Shown here: positions 43,656 to 52,470 of the stretch, one piece after another
Position numbering within the stretch: the first letter of the stretch is position 1
Layout of the letters: each line of letters starts with the position of its first letter
Source of the DNA: Arcticibacter sp045629565
Lineage (GTDB): Bacteria; Bacteroidota; Bacteroidia; Sphingobacteriales; Sphingobacteriaceae
Length of the DNA: 64,000 nucleotides
Direction of reading: 5' to 3'
Assembly: GCF_045629565.1 (NCBI RefSeq)
Contig: NZ_JAZQRL010000111.1
Location: 154,356 to 218,355, forward strand
The notes under the pieces: model-generated
What the model was told of the DNA's origin: nothing
Database searches by the model: none
What the model saw: the letters and a program-made list of their open reading frames with translations, nothing else
Program-made: the position numbers and the translations under genes

Positions 43656-44582
43656 TTGGAAAAGACGAACAAAATATATGTAGCCGGCCATAAGGGAATG
43701 GTCGGCTCTGCCATCCTGCGCAAATTGCAGGCGGAGGGTTACAGCAATATCATCACCCGCAGTTCCTCTGAACTGGACCTGCGCGACCTGACAGCCGTAG
43801 CGGCCTTCTTTGAGGCCGAAAAGCCCGAATATGTATTTCTGGCTGCTGCTAAAGTAGGCGGTATTGTGGCCAACAACACTTACCGGGCAGACTTTCTCTA
43901 TGAGAACCTCTGCATCCAGAACAATGTTATCCACCAGTCTTACCTGAACGGGGTCAAGAAGCTTATGTTCCTGGGGTCCTCTTGTATCTATCCCAAAATG
44001 GCCCCTCAGCCATTGAAGGAAGAATACCTGTTAACCGGACCGCTGGAGCACACCAATGAGCCCTATGCCATCGCCAAGATTGCCGGTATCAAGATGTGTG
44101 ATGCCTACCGCGCCCAGTACGGCTGTAACTACATCTCGGTCATGCCAACCAACTTATACGGCTTGAATGACAACTATCACCCGCAGAACTCACACGTGCT
44201 GCCGGCCCTGATCCGCCGCTTCCATGAAGCCAAGCAGAGCGGTGCCGAAGAGGTAGTAATCTGGGGTACGGGAACACCTATGCGGGAGTTTCTTTACGCA
44301 GATGATCTGGCAGAAGCCTGCTATTATCTGATGCTCCATTATAATGAAGCCGGGCTGGTGAATATCGGAACCGGTGAAGATGTCACCATCAAAGAACTCG
44401 CTGAGCTGGTAAAAGACATCGTCGGATACCAGGGATCAATCTCCTTCGACACCAGTAAACCTGACGGTACACCACGAAAGCTAATGGATGTATCCAAACT
44501 TCATGGCTACGGATGGAAACACACCATCGAGTTGCCCCAAGGTATAAAGCTGGCTTACCAGGACTTCCTGAGCAAAAACTAA
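43656..44582 (+). CDS. fcl: GDP-L-fucose synthase
   Basis: A 308-residue bifunctional epimerase-reductase making GDP-L-fucose. G-H-K-G-M-V-G-S-A (11-19), G-S-S-C-I-Y-P-K, N-E-P-Y-A-I-A-K (Tyr/Lys pair), M-P-T-N-L-Y-G, N-S-H-V-L-P-A-L, and K-P-D-G-T-P-R-K-L all match E. coli Fcl (WcaG). The start is TTG at 43656; the next in-frame ATG lies inside the NADP loop, so it cannot be used. GDP-fucose may go to the exopolysaccharide or to protein O-glycosylation, which is common in this phylum. Confidence 0.96.
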   Translation: MEKTNKIYVAGHKGMVGSAILRKLQAEGYSNIITRSSSELDLRDLTAVAAFFEAEKPEYVFLAAAKVGGIVANNTYRADFLYENLCIQNNVIHQSYLNGVKKLMFLGSSCIYPKMAPQPLKEEYLLTGPLEHTNEPYAIAKIAGIKMCDAYRAQYGCNYISVMPTNLYGLNDNYHPQNSHVLPALIRRFHEAKQSGAEEVVIWGTGTPMREFLYADDLAEACYYLMLHYNEAGLVNIGTGEDVTIKELAELVKDIVGYQGSISFDTSKPDGTPRKLMDVSKLHGYGWKHTIELPQGIKLAYQDFLSKN

Positions 44583-44589
44583 ACTTACA

Positions 44590-44621
44590 AAAACGCTGGA
44601 TCAATCCAGATCCAGCGTTTT
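44590..44621 (+). terminator. Rho-independent terminator after fcl
   Basis: Perfect 13-base stem: left arm AAAACGCTGGATC (44590-44602) and right arm GATCCAGCGTTTT (44609-44621), loop AATCCA. Ends 39 bases past the fcl stop. Confidence 0.9.
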
Positions 44622-44699
44622 CTATATATAAGATCTCTCTCAGATCTCATTCAACAATTTTCTTTTAAGCAACCTGAATCAGATACTTATTTGGTGTCC

Positions 44700-44731
44700 T
44701 TGCCAAGTTATGTATTAAGAAAATATCTTTA
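44700..44731 (+). promoter_or_regulatory. Possible promoter of the acyltransferase gene
   Basis: TTG at 44700-44702 and TATCTTTA at 44724-44731 (one mismatch to TAnnTTTG), spacer 21, about 54 bases before the ATG at 44785. Lies between the fcl terminator and the gene, where a promoter is needed. Confidence 0.35.
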
Positions 44732-44784
44732 CTGATTCGGTCCGACATTATAACCAGTACCTAACCTTAAGAATCACCCTTATC

Positions 44785-46554
44785 ATGAATAATCCCATGC
44801 AATTTAGAAAAGACATCCAGGGCCTTCGTGCGTTAGCTGTCATCGTCGTAATTATCTTTCATCTCGGATTCCTGCCGAATGGGTACCTGGGAGTTGACGT
44901 ATTTTTTGTTATTAGCGGCTTTCTGATTATAGGGATTATCAATAAAGATTTCATCAACGACAGATATTCAATCAAAGATTTTTATGTCAGAAGATTCAGA
45001 AGAATTATTCCCCTGGTATTGGTAACAGCTCTCGTCGCATTAACCTTAGGAATATATTTCATGCTTCCCGACGACCTCGAAAATCTAAGCCAGTCGATCA
45101 TTGCCACTAATTTTTTCAGTAACAATGTGCTGCAACTCCTAACCGTGCGCAATTATTGGGACGTTATGAATGAATATAAGCCGCTGATGCATACATGGAG
45201 CCTTGGAGTGGAAGAGCAGTTCTATATTGTTATCCCATTCCTTTTTCTGTTCTCAAGCAAGAAGAACAATAAGATATTCGCCATTATCATGGCAGCAACC
45301 ATAGCGTCAGCGCTGACCTACATTTTCTATACGGATGAATCTGTCAAATTTTACATGCTCCCGATGCGATTTTTCGAGATCTCTATCGGAGGGCTTGCGG
45401 CATTAAAGGTACGTGAGATTAAAAGCAATGTCTACATATCAAGTACGGCCTTCTTTGTTCTGATCGTGTTCCTGTTTCTTGATTTTGGACTGCCTGGCGA
45501 ACTGGAAACAATCATTACTGTGATATCAACCGTCCTCCTCATCGTATATAATAAATCCAGCTTTAAAATAAATGAATTTCTTGAGAGCCGCATCGCAGTA
45601 TACATCGGAACCATCAGCTTCAGCCTCTATATGTGGCATCAGGTGATTCTGGCATTCTACCGCTATTCGATATCCCAGGACTTCACCCTGTACTCCTCAT
45701 TAATGTTGGGTGTAGTTATGCTCATTGTAGCAGTACTGTCCTATCATTTCGTTGAAGACTACTTTCGGAAGCCTCACAATATATCTACCAGAAAGCTTGT
45801 TGTAATATGTTCGTTCTTGTTCCTGGGTCTAAATGCAGCCTCCTTTTATATCTACCTGAAAGCCGGAGTAATAAGAGACATACCAGAGTTGGAGATTTCG
45901 GCCCAACGCGTGGAAAGGGGGATGCATGCCAAATATAACTCAAGGATCAGAGAGTTAACAGACGACTTCACGGCATCGGAGAAAATCAACGTGCTCCTTA
46001 TAGGGAACAGCTTCGCACGCGACTGGGCAAACGTATTGCTTGAATCAGCATTCAGCGATCAAATCAATATCTCTTACAGCGAGTATTCTTTTGAAACAAA
46101 AAACTTGCAGAACAAGCTTGATATGGCAGATGTTATTTTCTTTTCGCCTTGCTATAAAGCTGATTATCTACCCGTTGCCAGACAGTTCAAGATAGATGAG
46201 AAAAAGCTTTGGATAGTTGGAACGAAGAATTTCGGACCGAACAACGGGCTCCTCTATAACCAGAAGAGAAATCAGAATAACTGTGACCTTAGAGCAAACG
46301 TAAGCGACTATGCGCTGAATGAAAATCAGGAACTGAAAGAGGAGTGGGGGGATAGGTATATAGATTTACTCTCCTACGTCATGGATAAGAACAACAAAGT
46401 GCCGGTGTTTACTCAAAACTGCGAGTTTATAAGTCAGGATACACGCCATTTTACACGTTCAGGCGCAGAGTTTTTTGCAGCGAAGGTCAACCTCGCGCAA
46501 TATCTTGATATTGCAAAGATTAGCCATTCCCATCTTCACGCAGCCGCAAGATGA
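44785..46554 (+). CDS. OafA/YrhL-type acyltransferase with SGNH domain
   Basis: A 589-residue membrane acyltransferase. Ten or eleven helices (about 10-370) of the acyltransferase-3 domain, opening with D-I-Q-G-L-R-A-L-A-V (about 10-19; R within the motif) and H-T-W-S-L-G-V-E-E-Q-F-Y (about 134-145), the catalytic His region. A periplasmic SGNH domain follows (about 405-580): L-L-I-G-N-S-F-A (block I) and D-T-R-H-F-T-R-S-G (the D-x-x-H of block V). Such proteins O-acetylate polysaccharides or lipopolysaccharide. Being close to gmd, fcl and ugd, it may decorate the same glycan. Confidence 0.92.
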   Translation: MNNPMQFRKDIQGLRALAVIVVIIFHLGFLPNGYLGVDVFFVISGFLIIGIINKDFINDRYSIKDFYVRRFRRIIPLVLVTALVALTLGIYFMLPDDLENLSQSIIATNFFSNNVLQLLTVRNYWDVMNEYKPLMHTWSLGVEEQFYIVIPFLFLFSSKKNNKIFAIIMAATIASALTYIFYTDESVKFYMLPMRFFEISIGGLAALKVREIKSNVYISSTAFFVLIVFLFLDFGLPGELETIITVISTVLLIVYNKSSFKINEFLESRIAVYIGTISFSLYMWHQVILAFYRYSISQDFTLYSSLMLGVVMLIVAVLSYHFVEDYFRKPHNISTRKLVVICSFLFLGLNAASFYIYLKAGVIRDIPELEISAQRVERGMHAKYNSRIRELTDDFTASEKINVLLIGNSFARDWANVLLESAFSDQINISYSEYSFETKNLQNKLDMADVIFFSPCYKADYLPVARQFKIDEKKLWIVGTKNFGPNNGLLYNQKRNQNNCDLRANVSDYALNENQELKEEWGDRYIDLLSYVMDKNNKVPVFTQNCEFISQDTRHFTRSGAEFFAAKVNLAQYLDIAKISHSHLHAAAR

Positions 46555-46584
46555 CCGCTTCACAGGCGTTTGAAAATGGTGCGT

Positions 46585-48120
46585 CTACCTATCTGCCGCT
46601 ACATGATAGGTTGGATCTTCCACAATGTTAACGACGATGACGCCCTCGGCATTTTTCAGAAGCTGGCGGCAGTCTTCACTAAGATGCATAAGATGTAGCT
46701 TTTTGTTCACTTTCTGATAGCGTTCCGTTAGCTTATTAAGCGCCTCAATCCCCGACATATCTGCCACACGGCTGTCTTTGAAATCAATAATAACCTCATC
46801 CGGGTCGTTCAACACATCGAACTTCTCGGTAAAGGTTGTCGCCGATCCGAAGAAAAGGGGGCCATATATCTCATAATGTTTGACACCATTTTCGTCCATA
46901 TATTTCCTTGCCCGGATACGGATGGCACTGTCCCAGGCGAAAACCAGTGCTGAAATGATCACACCAATCAATACAGCAAGTGCAAGATTATGAAGCCACA
47001 CCGTTACAACAGCTACCAGGGCCATTACAAAGACGTCCTGCCGGGGCATTTTATTAATGATCTTGAAGCTTGTCCACTCAAAAGTACCGATTGCCACCAT
47101 AATCATCACCCCTGTGAGGGCGGCCATCGGTACCCGCTCTATAACCGGCGCTCCCACCAGAATAATAATCAGAATAGTTAAAGCAGCAACGATTCCTGAC
47201 AGCCTCGCACGTGCTCCCGCCGACAGGTTTACCAACGTTTGGGCGATCATCGGACAGCCTCCCATTCCCGTAAAGAAGCCGTTCAGAATATTCGCACTTC
47301 CCTGGGCTACACATTCCCTGTTTCCACTTCCCTTAGTGCCTGTAATTTCGTCTACCAGGTTCAGCGTTAGTAGTCCTTCTGTCAGGCCGACCCCGGCCAT
47401 GATCAGCGCATAGGGAAATATGATTTGGAATGTATCCCAGGATACGGGGATGGAAGGAATATGGAAAGGCGGGAATCCACCACTAACCGAAGCAATATCC
47501 TTCACCGTCTTTGTCTCAATATGAAGTGCGAAGACAAGAAGGGACACAATGATGATCGCTACTAAGGAAGGAGGGATAGTCTTAGACAGTCTGGGCCACA
47601 GAAAAACTATCGCTATAGTCAGCGTGACGAGTCCCGCCATGATATACAAAGGGTAGCCCGTTAGCCAGGTTGCTTCTCCGTTCGTAACGGTCTGGAACTG
47701 TTCCAGCTGAGCCATGAATATCACAATAGCAAGCCCGTTTACGAATCCAAACATCACTGGTTGTGGTACCAGCCGTATAAACTTACCCAGCTTAAAAAGT
47801 CCCACCATTATTTGCAGTACTCCGGCAAGTGCCACCGCGGCAAATACATACTCAATACCATGCGACTGCATCAGTGCGATCAGCACAATAACCGTCGCTC
47901 CCGCTCCTCCTGAGATCAGACCCGGGCGGCCGCCAAACACAGAGGCTACTAATCCCATGATGAAGGCAGCATACAAACCGCTTAAGGGCGGAAAGCCGGC
48001 AAGAATAGCGAAAGAGAGTGATTCAGGAATCATAGTCATCGCAACAGTGAGTCCTGCAAGAATTTCAATTTTATAGTCAACCTTTTGTGAAAAGTCGAAG
48101 AGACGTAGATAAGGCTTCAT
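46585..48120 (-). CDS. SulP-family anion transporter with STAS domain
   Basis: A 511-residue inner-membrane transporter of the SLC26/SulP family (sulfate, bicarbonate or other anions). About 12-14 helices, with the N-terminal motif A-G-L-T-V-A-M-T-M-I-P-E-S-L-S (22-36) and G-L-Y-A-A-F (about 48-53). The C-terminal cytoplasmic STAS domain (about 430-505) has V-I-I-D-F-K-D-S-R-V-A-D-M-S-G. Anion specificity cannot be read from sequence. Convergent with the acyltransferase, 30 bases apart; has a good promoter upstream at 48190-48221. Confidence 0.95.
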   Translation of the reverse strand: MKPYLRLFDFSQKVDYKIEILAGLTVAMTMIPESLSFAILAGFPPLSGLYAAFIMGLVASVFGGRPGLISGGAGATVIVLIALMQSHGIEYVFAAVALAGVLQIMVGLFKLGKFIRLVPQPVMFGFVNGLAIVIFMAQLEQFQTVTNGEATWLTGYPLYIMAGLVTLTIAIVFLWPRLSKTIPPSLVAIIIVSLLVFALHIETKTVKDIASVSGGFPPFHIPSIPVSWDTFQIIFPYALIMAGVGLTEGLLTLNLVDEITGTKGSGNRECVAQGSANILNGFFTGMGGCPMIAQTLVNLSAGARARLSGIVAALTILIIILVGAPVIERVPMAALTGVMIMVAIGTFEWTSFKIINKMPRQDVFVMALVAVVTVWLHNLALAVLIGVIISALVFAWDSAIRIRARKYMDENGVKHYEIYGPLFFGSATTFTEKFDVLNDPDEVIIDFKDSRVADMSGIEALNKLTERYQKVNKKLHLMHLSEDCRQLLKNAEGVIVVNIVEDPTYHVAADR

Positions 48121-48189
48121 CCTCAGATATTAGTTAATGAGTAGAAAATAACTCAGGGTAGCAAGGCCGAGCCATCATCGTTGAAACAG

Positions 48190-48221
48190 CAAAGATATTA
48201 AGGTTCTGTTTACCCGCCAAA
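48190..48221 (-). promoter_or_regulatory. Bacteroidota-type promoter of the SulP gene
   Basis: Read on the minus strand: TTTG (48221-48218), 20-base spacer, TATCTTTG (48197-48190), a perfect match to TAnnTTTG. It stands 70 bases before the start at 48120, inside the 356-base divergent gap 48121-48476, which otherwise shows no gene, RNA or strong promoter for the rightward metallophosphoesterase. Confidence 0.68.
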
Positions 48222-48476
48222 CCCAAACATAAGAAAGAAATCAGCGTTCTCCAGTTAGGTGCACTCCAGCTGAAGTACATTATTGATGCACGGTTCCTCC
48301 CAAATCTAGCCTCTTGTAACTCTGGTATTTAATTTCGATACTTATAAAATGGAACACCATACCCTGATCTCCACCCACTCCATGATACTTTCAGTGGTGC
48401 TAAGCAATAACAGCGGGGAAATATGCCCAAATTCGCTTGTAAGCGGTAATTGTGTATAGCCCCAAATTCGCATCTG

Positions 48477-49574
48477 ATGAGAAAGACTACAATAACCCTG
48501 GTACTGATTCTCCTGCTGGTTAAGCTAAGTGGAGCACAAGATTCCATCCGCCATAGAATGATCTTTATAGGCGACGCCGGTGAAATAAACCATAAACAGG
48601 AAGAAATCATTCCATACGCATCTGAAATGGTTCTAAAGGGCAAAACCACCGTCATGTATCTGGGTGACAATGTTTATCCCAGGGGTGTTGGTCTTGAGGG
48701 AAGCTCAGATGAAGTTTCAACCCGGGATATTCTGCGCGCGCAGTACATCCCTATGCGGGAAAAGGGCGCTCCTGTATATTTTATTCCCGGTAATCATGAC
48801 TGGGATAGGATGGGAAAAAAGGGGCTCGCAAAGATAAAGGCCCAGTGGAGTTTTCTCGAATCGAATCAGGATTCCCTGCTGAAGCTGGTTCCAGCTAACG
48901 GCTGTCCCGATCCTGTAGAGATACCGCTCACAGATGACGCCGTCATGATCGCCTATGATAGCGAATGGTGGCTTTTTCCCCATGATAAAAAAAACGAAGA
49001 TGGCGATTGCGCTTGCGATGATGAACAAGAAGTTATTGATCGTATGAAAGTGCTTCGCGACAAGAACCGTGAGAAGATGGTTTTTCTGGCAGGTCATCAT
49101 CCTATGTGGACATACGGTGTTCATGGGGGGAACTATTCATGGAAAGACCATATCTTTCCCTTAACCGCAGTAAATAAAAAACTCTGGGTCCCGCTTCCGG
49201 TTATAGGGTCCTTGTATCCACTTCTCCGAAGTACGCTCTTCCTCAATCCGGAAGATAACAAACACCCGGCGTACAAAAAACTGATAAGAGCGGTAAATGA
49301 TGTCTTCAGTGGATTTCCAAATGTTATTTATGTATCCGGACATGATCACGGGCTACAATTAATTGATGAAGAAAAACTACAGATCGTTAGTGGTGCGGGA
49401 GCAAAGCAGTCGCACGCCAAAAAGGGCGAAAAATCGCTTTACTCACAGTCTGAACAAGGCTTTGTAATAGTCGACCTATTAACCAATGGAAGCAACCGGA
49501 TTACGTTTTTTACCTTTGCAGATAAGCACCTCAAGCCAGCTTTCGTTTTTACATCAGAACGCCACAAGTTGTAG
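48477..49574 (+). CDS. Secreted calcineurin-like metallophosphoesterase
   Basis: A 365-residue exported phosphoesterase. A frame opens with TTG at 48450, but the ATG at 48477 gives a clean signal peptide (M-R-K-T-T-I..., cleavage near S-G-A-Q, about 20), so it is used. The dinuclear metal site is complete: G-D-A-G (32-35), L-G-D-N-V-Y-P (about 62-68), G-N-H-D-W (about 104-108), G-H-H-P-M-W (about 205-210) and S-G-H-D-H-G (about 289-294). Resembles purple-acid/alkaline-type phosphatases; the substrate is open. Stands alone. Confidence 0.9.
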   Translation: MRKTTITLVLILLLVKLSGAQDSIRHRMIFIGDAGEINHKQEEIIPYASEMVLKGKTTVMYLGDNVYPRGVGLEGSSDEVSTRDILRAQYIPMREKGAPVYFIPGNHDWDRMGKKGLAKIKAQWSFLESNQDSLLKLVPANGCPDPVEIPLTDDAVMIAYDSEWWLFPHDKKNEDGDCACDDEQEVIDRMKVLRDKNREKMVFLAGHHPMWTYGVHGGNYSWKDHIFPLTAVNKKLWVPLPVIGSLYPLLRSTLFLNPEDNKHPAYKKLIRAVNDVFSGFPNVIYVSGHDHGLQLIDEEKLQIVSGAGAKQSHAKKGEKSLYSQSEQGFVIVDLLTNGSNRITFFTFADKHLKPAFVFTSERHKL

Positions 49575-49668
49575 GCTTGAGACTATAGTGATAATATGAA
49601 GATCATATACTTCCCCAGGATGCCACACAAGTATCAAGCAATTAATGTAGGGAAACAAGAAACCGGAC

Positions 49669-50940
49669 ATGAACAATAACGAACTCAAGCAACTTTTGCA
49701 GGCTAATGTCATTACGGAGGAAACTGCAGAAAAGATCAGAGCGTATTACCGCGACAAAAAAAAGAGCCCGGGTTTTACCCTCGTTACGGTCTTCGCCATT
49801 TTTGCATCCTTACTCATAGGCCTCGGCATCATCCTGATTATAGCGCACAATTGGGATGAACTATCTAAGGGCCTGAAGGTGACCTTCGCTTTCCTGCCTC
49901 TCGTAGCTGCTCAGTCTTTGTGTATCTATACACTCGTTCGAATGCCTACCTGCAGTATCGCGTGGAGAGAAGGAAGCGCAACGTTCCTCTTCTTCTCCTT
50001 CGGAGCCTGTATCGCCCTGGTCAGTCAGATTTACCATATCCCGGGCGACCTGGGAGAATTTGTTCTTACCTGGATGGTCTTTTGTCTTCCTGTTATATAT
50101 CTGATGAATTCTTCGGTGGTTTCACTATTGTATCTTGCCGGAATCACGTACTACGCTGCCGACACCGGTTACTGGTCGGCTACCTCAGATTGCAGTCTAT
50201 GGTATTGGATACTGCTGGTCATGGTGCTGCCACATTATTACTATCTGCAAAAAAGGCGCCCCGATAGCAATTTTACCATATTTCACAACTGGGCGATCCC
50301 ACTTTCTCTGACAGCTGTTTTAGGAACATTATCGGCGGGGTTTCCCGAGCTGATGTATATCGCATATATGTGCTTATTCGGTATCTTCTATCTAAGCGGA
50401 CAATCACCGTATTTCCTTTCCACGAGTCGCCGTAACAACGGCTACCTGATAACGGGAGCTCTTGGTACGGTCTCACTGCTGTTATCGCTCAGCTTTGAAT
50501 GGTTCTGGAAAAAGTTGCCCGCAGCAAATTTTAACACCTCTTCCTTATTCCTTAGTCAAGAGCTCCTGGCTGTACTTATCCTTTCCTGTTCGGCTATTCT
50601 GCTTTTGTACAGATCAAAAAGCATACACAAGCAACGCATAAAACCTCTTGATTTTGCATTTCTGGCCTTCATTGTTATTTTTTTGATAGGGATGTATTCC
50701 ATGGTATCCATGATCTTAATGAACATCATGATCTTGTTCATTGGTATGATGACTATAAGGGAGGGTGTCCGTTTGAACCATTTAGGCATACTTAATTACG
50801 GCTTACTGATCATAACGGCGCTTACAACATGCAGGTTCTTTGATACCGATCTCAGTTTTGTACTCAGGGGTATACTATTTATAGCAGTTGGTGTCGCAAT
50901 ATTTATTTTAAACACATGGATGCTCAAAAAAAGAATATAA
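49669..50940 (+). CDS. DUF2157 membrane protein
   Basis: A 423-residue integral membrane protein with a short soluble N-terminus (L-L-Q-A-N-V-I-T-E-E-T-A-E-K-I about 9-23) followed by about twelve helices, the DUF2157 arrangement. No known activity. It overlaps by 25 bases with the GDYXXLXY-family gene that follows; this pair is conserved across many bacteria, so the two products probably work in one envelope complex. Confidence 0.88.
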   Translation: MNNNELKQLLQANVITEETAEKIRAYYRDKKKSPGFTLVTVFAIFASLLIGLGIILIIAHNWDELSKGLKVTFAFLPLVAAQSLCIYTLVRMPTCSIAWREGSATFLFFSFGACIALVSQIYHIPGDLGEFVLTWMVFCLPVIYLMNSSVVSLLYLAGITYYAADTGYWSATSDCSLWYWILLVMVLPHYYYLQKRRPDSNFTIFHNWAIPLSLTAVLGTLSAGFPELMYIAYMCLFGIFYLSGQSPYFLSTSRRNNGYLITGALGTVSLLLSLSFEWFWKKLPAANFNTSSLFLSQELLAVLILSCSAILLLYRSKSIHKQRIKPLDFAFLAFIVIFLIGMYSMVSMILMNIMILFIGMMTIREGVRLNHLGILNYGLLIITALTTCRFFDTDLSFVLRGILFIAVGVAIFILNTWMLKKRI

Positions 50941-51485
50941 AAAGGTGGGCTATTCTGGCTTTTATACTGCTATGTCTGGCTCAATTGTATCTTCCGCTGA
51001 AGATGGCCGCCGACCAGGAGGCCGTTGTGTCAAAAGGAAAGGCTTTTCGTTTTAAAGTTGCGCCCCGGGATCCAAATGATCCGTTCCGTGGAAAATATAT
51101 CACGCTCCGATACGAAGCAGATAGTGTAAAAGTCAAAAATGTGAATGAATGGATGAGAAATACAAAGGTCTATGTCCTGCTTCATACCGATTTACAGGGT
51201 TACGCTGCCATTGAACGCATAACGGCCAGCCGACCTGCTAATGAGTCAGACTACGTAGAGGCTACAGTTCAACCTGACGGTGGACACAACAATACGTTGC
51301 GAATAGAATATCCGTTTACCCGCTTCTATATGGAGGAAAACAAGGCTGTAAAGGCCGAAAAGATGTTTTTTGAAACCTTACGCAATCCAAGGGGCATTAC
51401 CTATGCTAAGATCTATGTCAGGAATGGGCGGGCCGTGATAGGGGATGTGGTGATTGACGGACAATCAGTGAAAGCGATTCGGTAA
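50916..51485 (+). CDS. GDYXXLXY-family membrane-anchored protein
   Basis: A 189-residue protein with one N-terminal helix (about 10-29) and a periplasmic beta-rich domain. It carries the family motif as R-G-K-Y-I-T-L-R-Y-E (about 58-67), with Lys in place of the first Asp, and the upstream A-P-R-D-P-N-D-P-F. The start ATG at 50916 lies inside the end of the DUF2157 gene, implying coupled translation. Function unknown; partner of DUF2157. Confidence 0.88.
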   Translation: MDAQKKNIKRWAILAFILLCLAQLYLPLKMAADQEAVVSKGKAFRFKVAPRDPNDPFRGKYITLRYEADSVKVKNVNEWMRNTKVYVLLHTDLQGYAAIERITASRPANESDYVEATVQPDGGHNNTLRIEYPFTRFYMEENKAVKAEKMFFETLRNPRGITYAKIYVRNGRAVIGDVVIDGQSVKAIR

Positions 51486-51573
51486 ATCATAAATAGTGCG
51501 CCCAGGCACCTGCAAAGGGTATTTCTGGCAGTGAAATAAAACTTTACAAAGCAGCGGTTTATTTGCACTTAAA

Positions 51574-51591
51574 TTGTGAAGAGCATCACAA
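51574..51591. promoter_or_regulatory. CRP/FNR-like operator upstream of the second BLUF gene
   Basis: Perfect palindrome TTGTGA-N6-TCACAA, containing the classic CRP half sites TGTGA/TCACA with the correct 6-base spacer, centred 53 bases before the ATG at 51636. A -7-like TAGTTTTA at 51603-51610 (one mismatch) puts the site close to the -33 region. A Crp/Fnr-family regulator is the inferred ligand; none is encoded in the window. Confidence 0.65.
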
Positions 51592-51635
51592 ATAAATTGC
51601 CTTAGTTTTATTTCGCCGAAAATACTGCCGCATTT

Positions 51636-52136
51636 ATGTTATACTCACTCATCTATTTCAGTACATGTACGAACCTCATGAAACCGGAGGATCTGAAGTT
51701 ACTGTCAAAGCAGTCGGCCAGGTTCAACAAAGAAAACGATCTTACCGGAATGCTGGTATATGTCGAGGGACGCTCCATCAAACACACCGAAGGTCGCTTT
51801 ATGCAAATTTTGGAAGGTTCCAGATTCATGGTCCAGAGAGTATTTTCAAAGATAAAAGAGGATCGCCGGCATCACCAGATCGTTGTATTGAAAGAGCAGT
51901 CGATTAAAAGGCGCGAATTCAGGGTCTGGAATCTGGGGTTCGAAATTCTGGATCTTGATAAAGACCTGAGGTTGAAAGAGTTTTTTCAACTCGACAGTCA
52001 TATTTTAAAAAGTGAGGAATTTAAAGCTACAAACGGTCCGCTTCTCTTCCTCAAGAGCTTCTATAAATCCATGTTCACTCCTCCCCGGGAAGAATCTGAC
52101 AACAAGAAGCTGCGGGGATTCGTTCAATCGTACTGA
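51636..52136 (+). CDS. Short BLUF-domain blue-light sensor, second copy
   Basis: A 166-residue paralogue of 26621-27085, sharing the M-L-Y-x-L-I-Y start, T-G-M-L-V-Y-V-E-G, the same insertion, and F-M-Q-[VI]-L-E-G-S-R-F. Tyr7, Asn31, Gln57 and Trp98 of the flavin site are kept, but the Met that follows the Trp (Met100 in the first copy) is Leu100 in V-W-N-L-G-F-E. That residue tunes the light-driven hydrogen-bond switch, so the photocycle may be slower, faster or blocked. C-terminal extension (about 104-166) is basic at its end, unlike the acidic tail of the first copy. No effector domain. Confidence 0.92.
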   Translation: MLYSLIYFSTCTNLMKPEDLKLLSKQSARFNKENDLTGMLVYVEGRSIKHTEGRFMQILEGSRFMVQRVFSKIKEDRRHHQIVVLKEQSIKRREFRVWNLGFEILDLDKDLRLKEFFQLDSHILKSEEFKATNGPLLFLKSFYKSMFTPPREESDNKKLRGFVQSY

Positions 52137-52146
52137 TTTTTGCCTG

Positions 52147-52398
52147 TTATTTACTTAACAGGGCGTTCAGCTGCGTCGCAATTGCTTCCAGAAGGCCTGC
52201 GCTAAGCCGTTTACTCTGGTCCATCTGCTCATAACTTACAAGTGCCCGGTAATTGCGTTCCTCATCAGGTTCAAAGAGTACGGATACACCATCTATGTTG
52301 ATTTCTATCTTATGGAGGTAGCCCATTATACGTAGGCGGCCTTCATATTCAAGTTCCTCCCCCATATAAAATACCGGTATTAGAAATGCTTCGTTCAT
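52147..52398 (-). CDS. Small conserved hypothetical protein
   Basis: An 83-residue protein; the frame extends upstream to 52833 but that part lies antisense to DUF2490 and lacks any protein-like pattern. The start ATG at 52398 is supported by the F-L-I-P-V-F-Y opening and by the neighbour's position. It contains H-K-I-E-I-N-I-D-G and L-F-E-P-D-E-E-R-N-Y, a pattern I associate with unnamed small Bacteroidota proteins. No signal peptide or motif of known function. Ten bases from the convergent BLUF gene and 72 bases from divergent DUF2490. Confidence 0.7.
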   Translation of the reverse strand: MNEAFLIPVFYMGEELEYEGRLRIMGYLHKIEINIDGVSVLFEPDEERNYRALVSYEQMDQSKRLSAGLLEAIATQLNALLSK

Positions 52399-52470
52399 AC
52401 TAACATGATTTTTACTTAGAAATACTGCCCTAAAATAGAGGATAAAACATGAAATATCTATTTTCACCGG

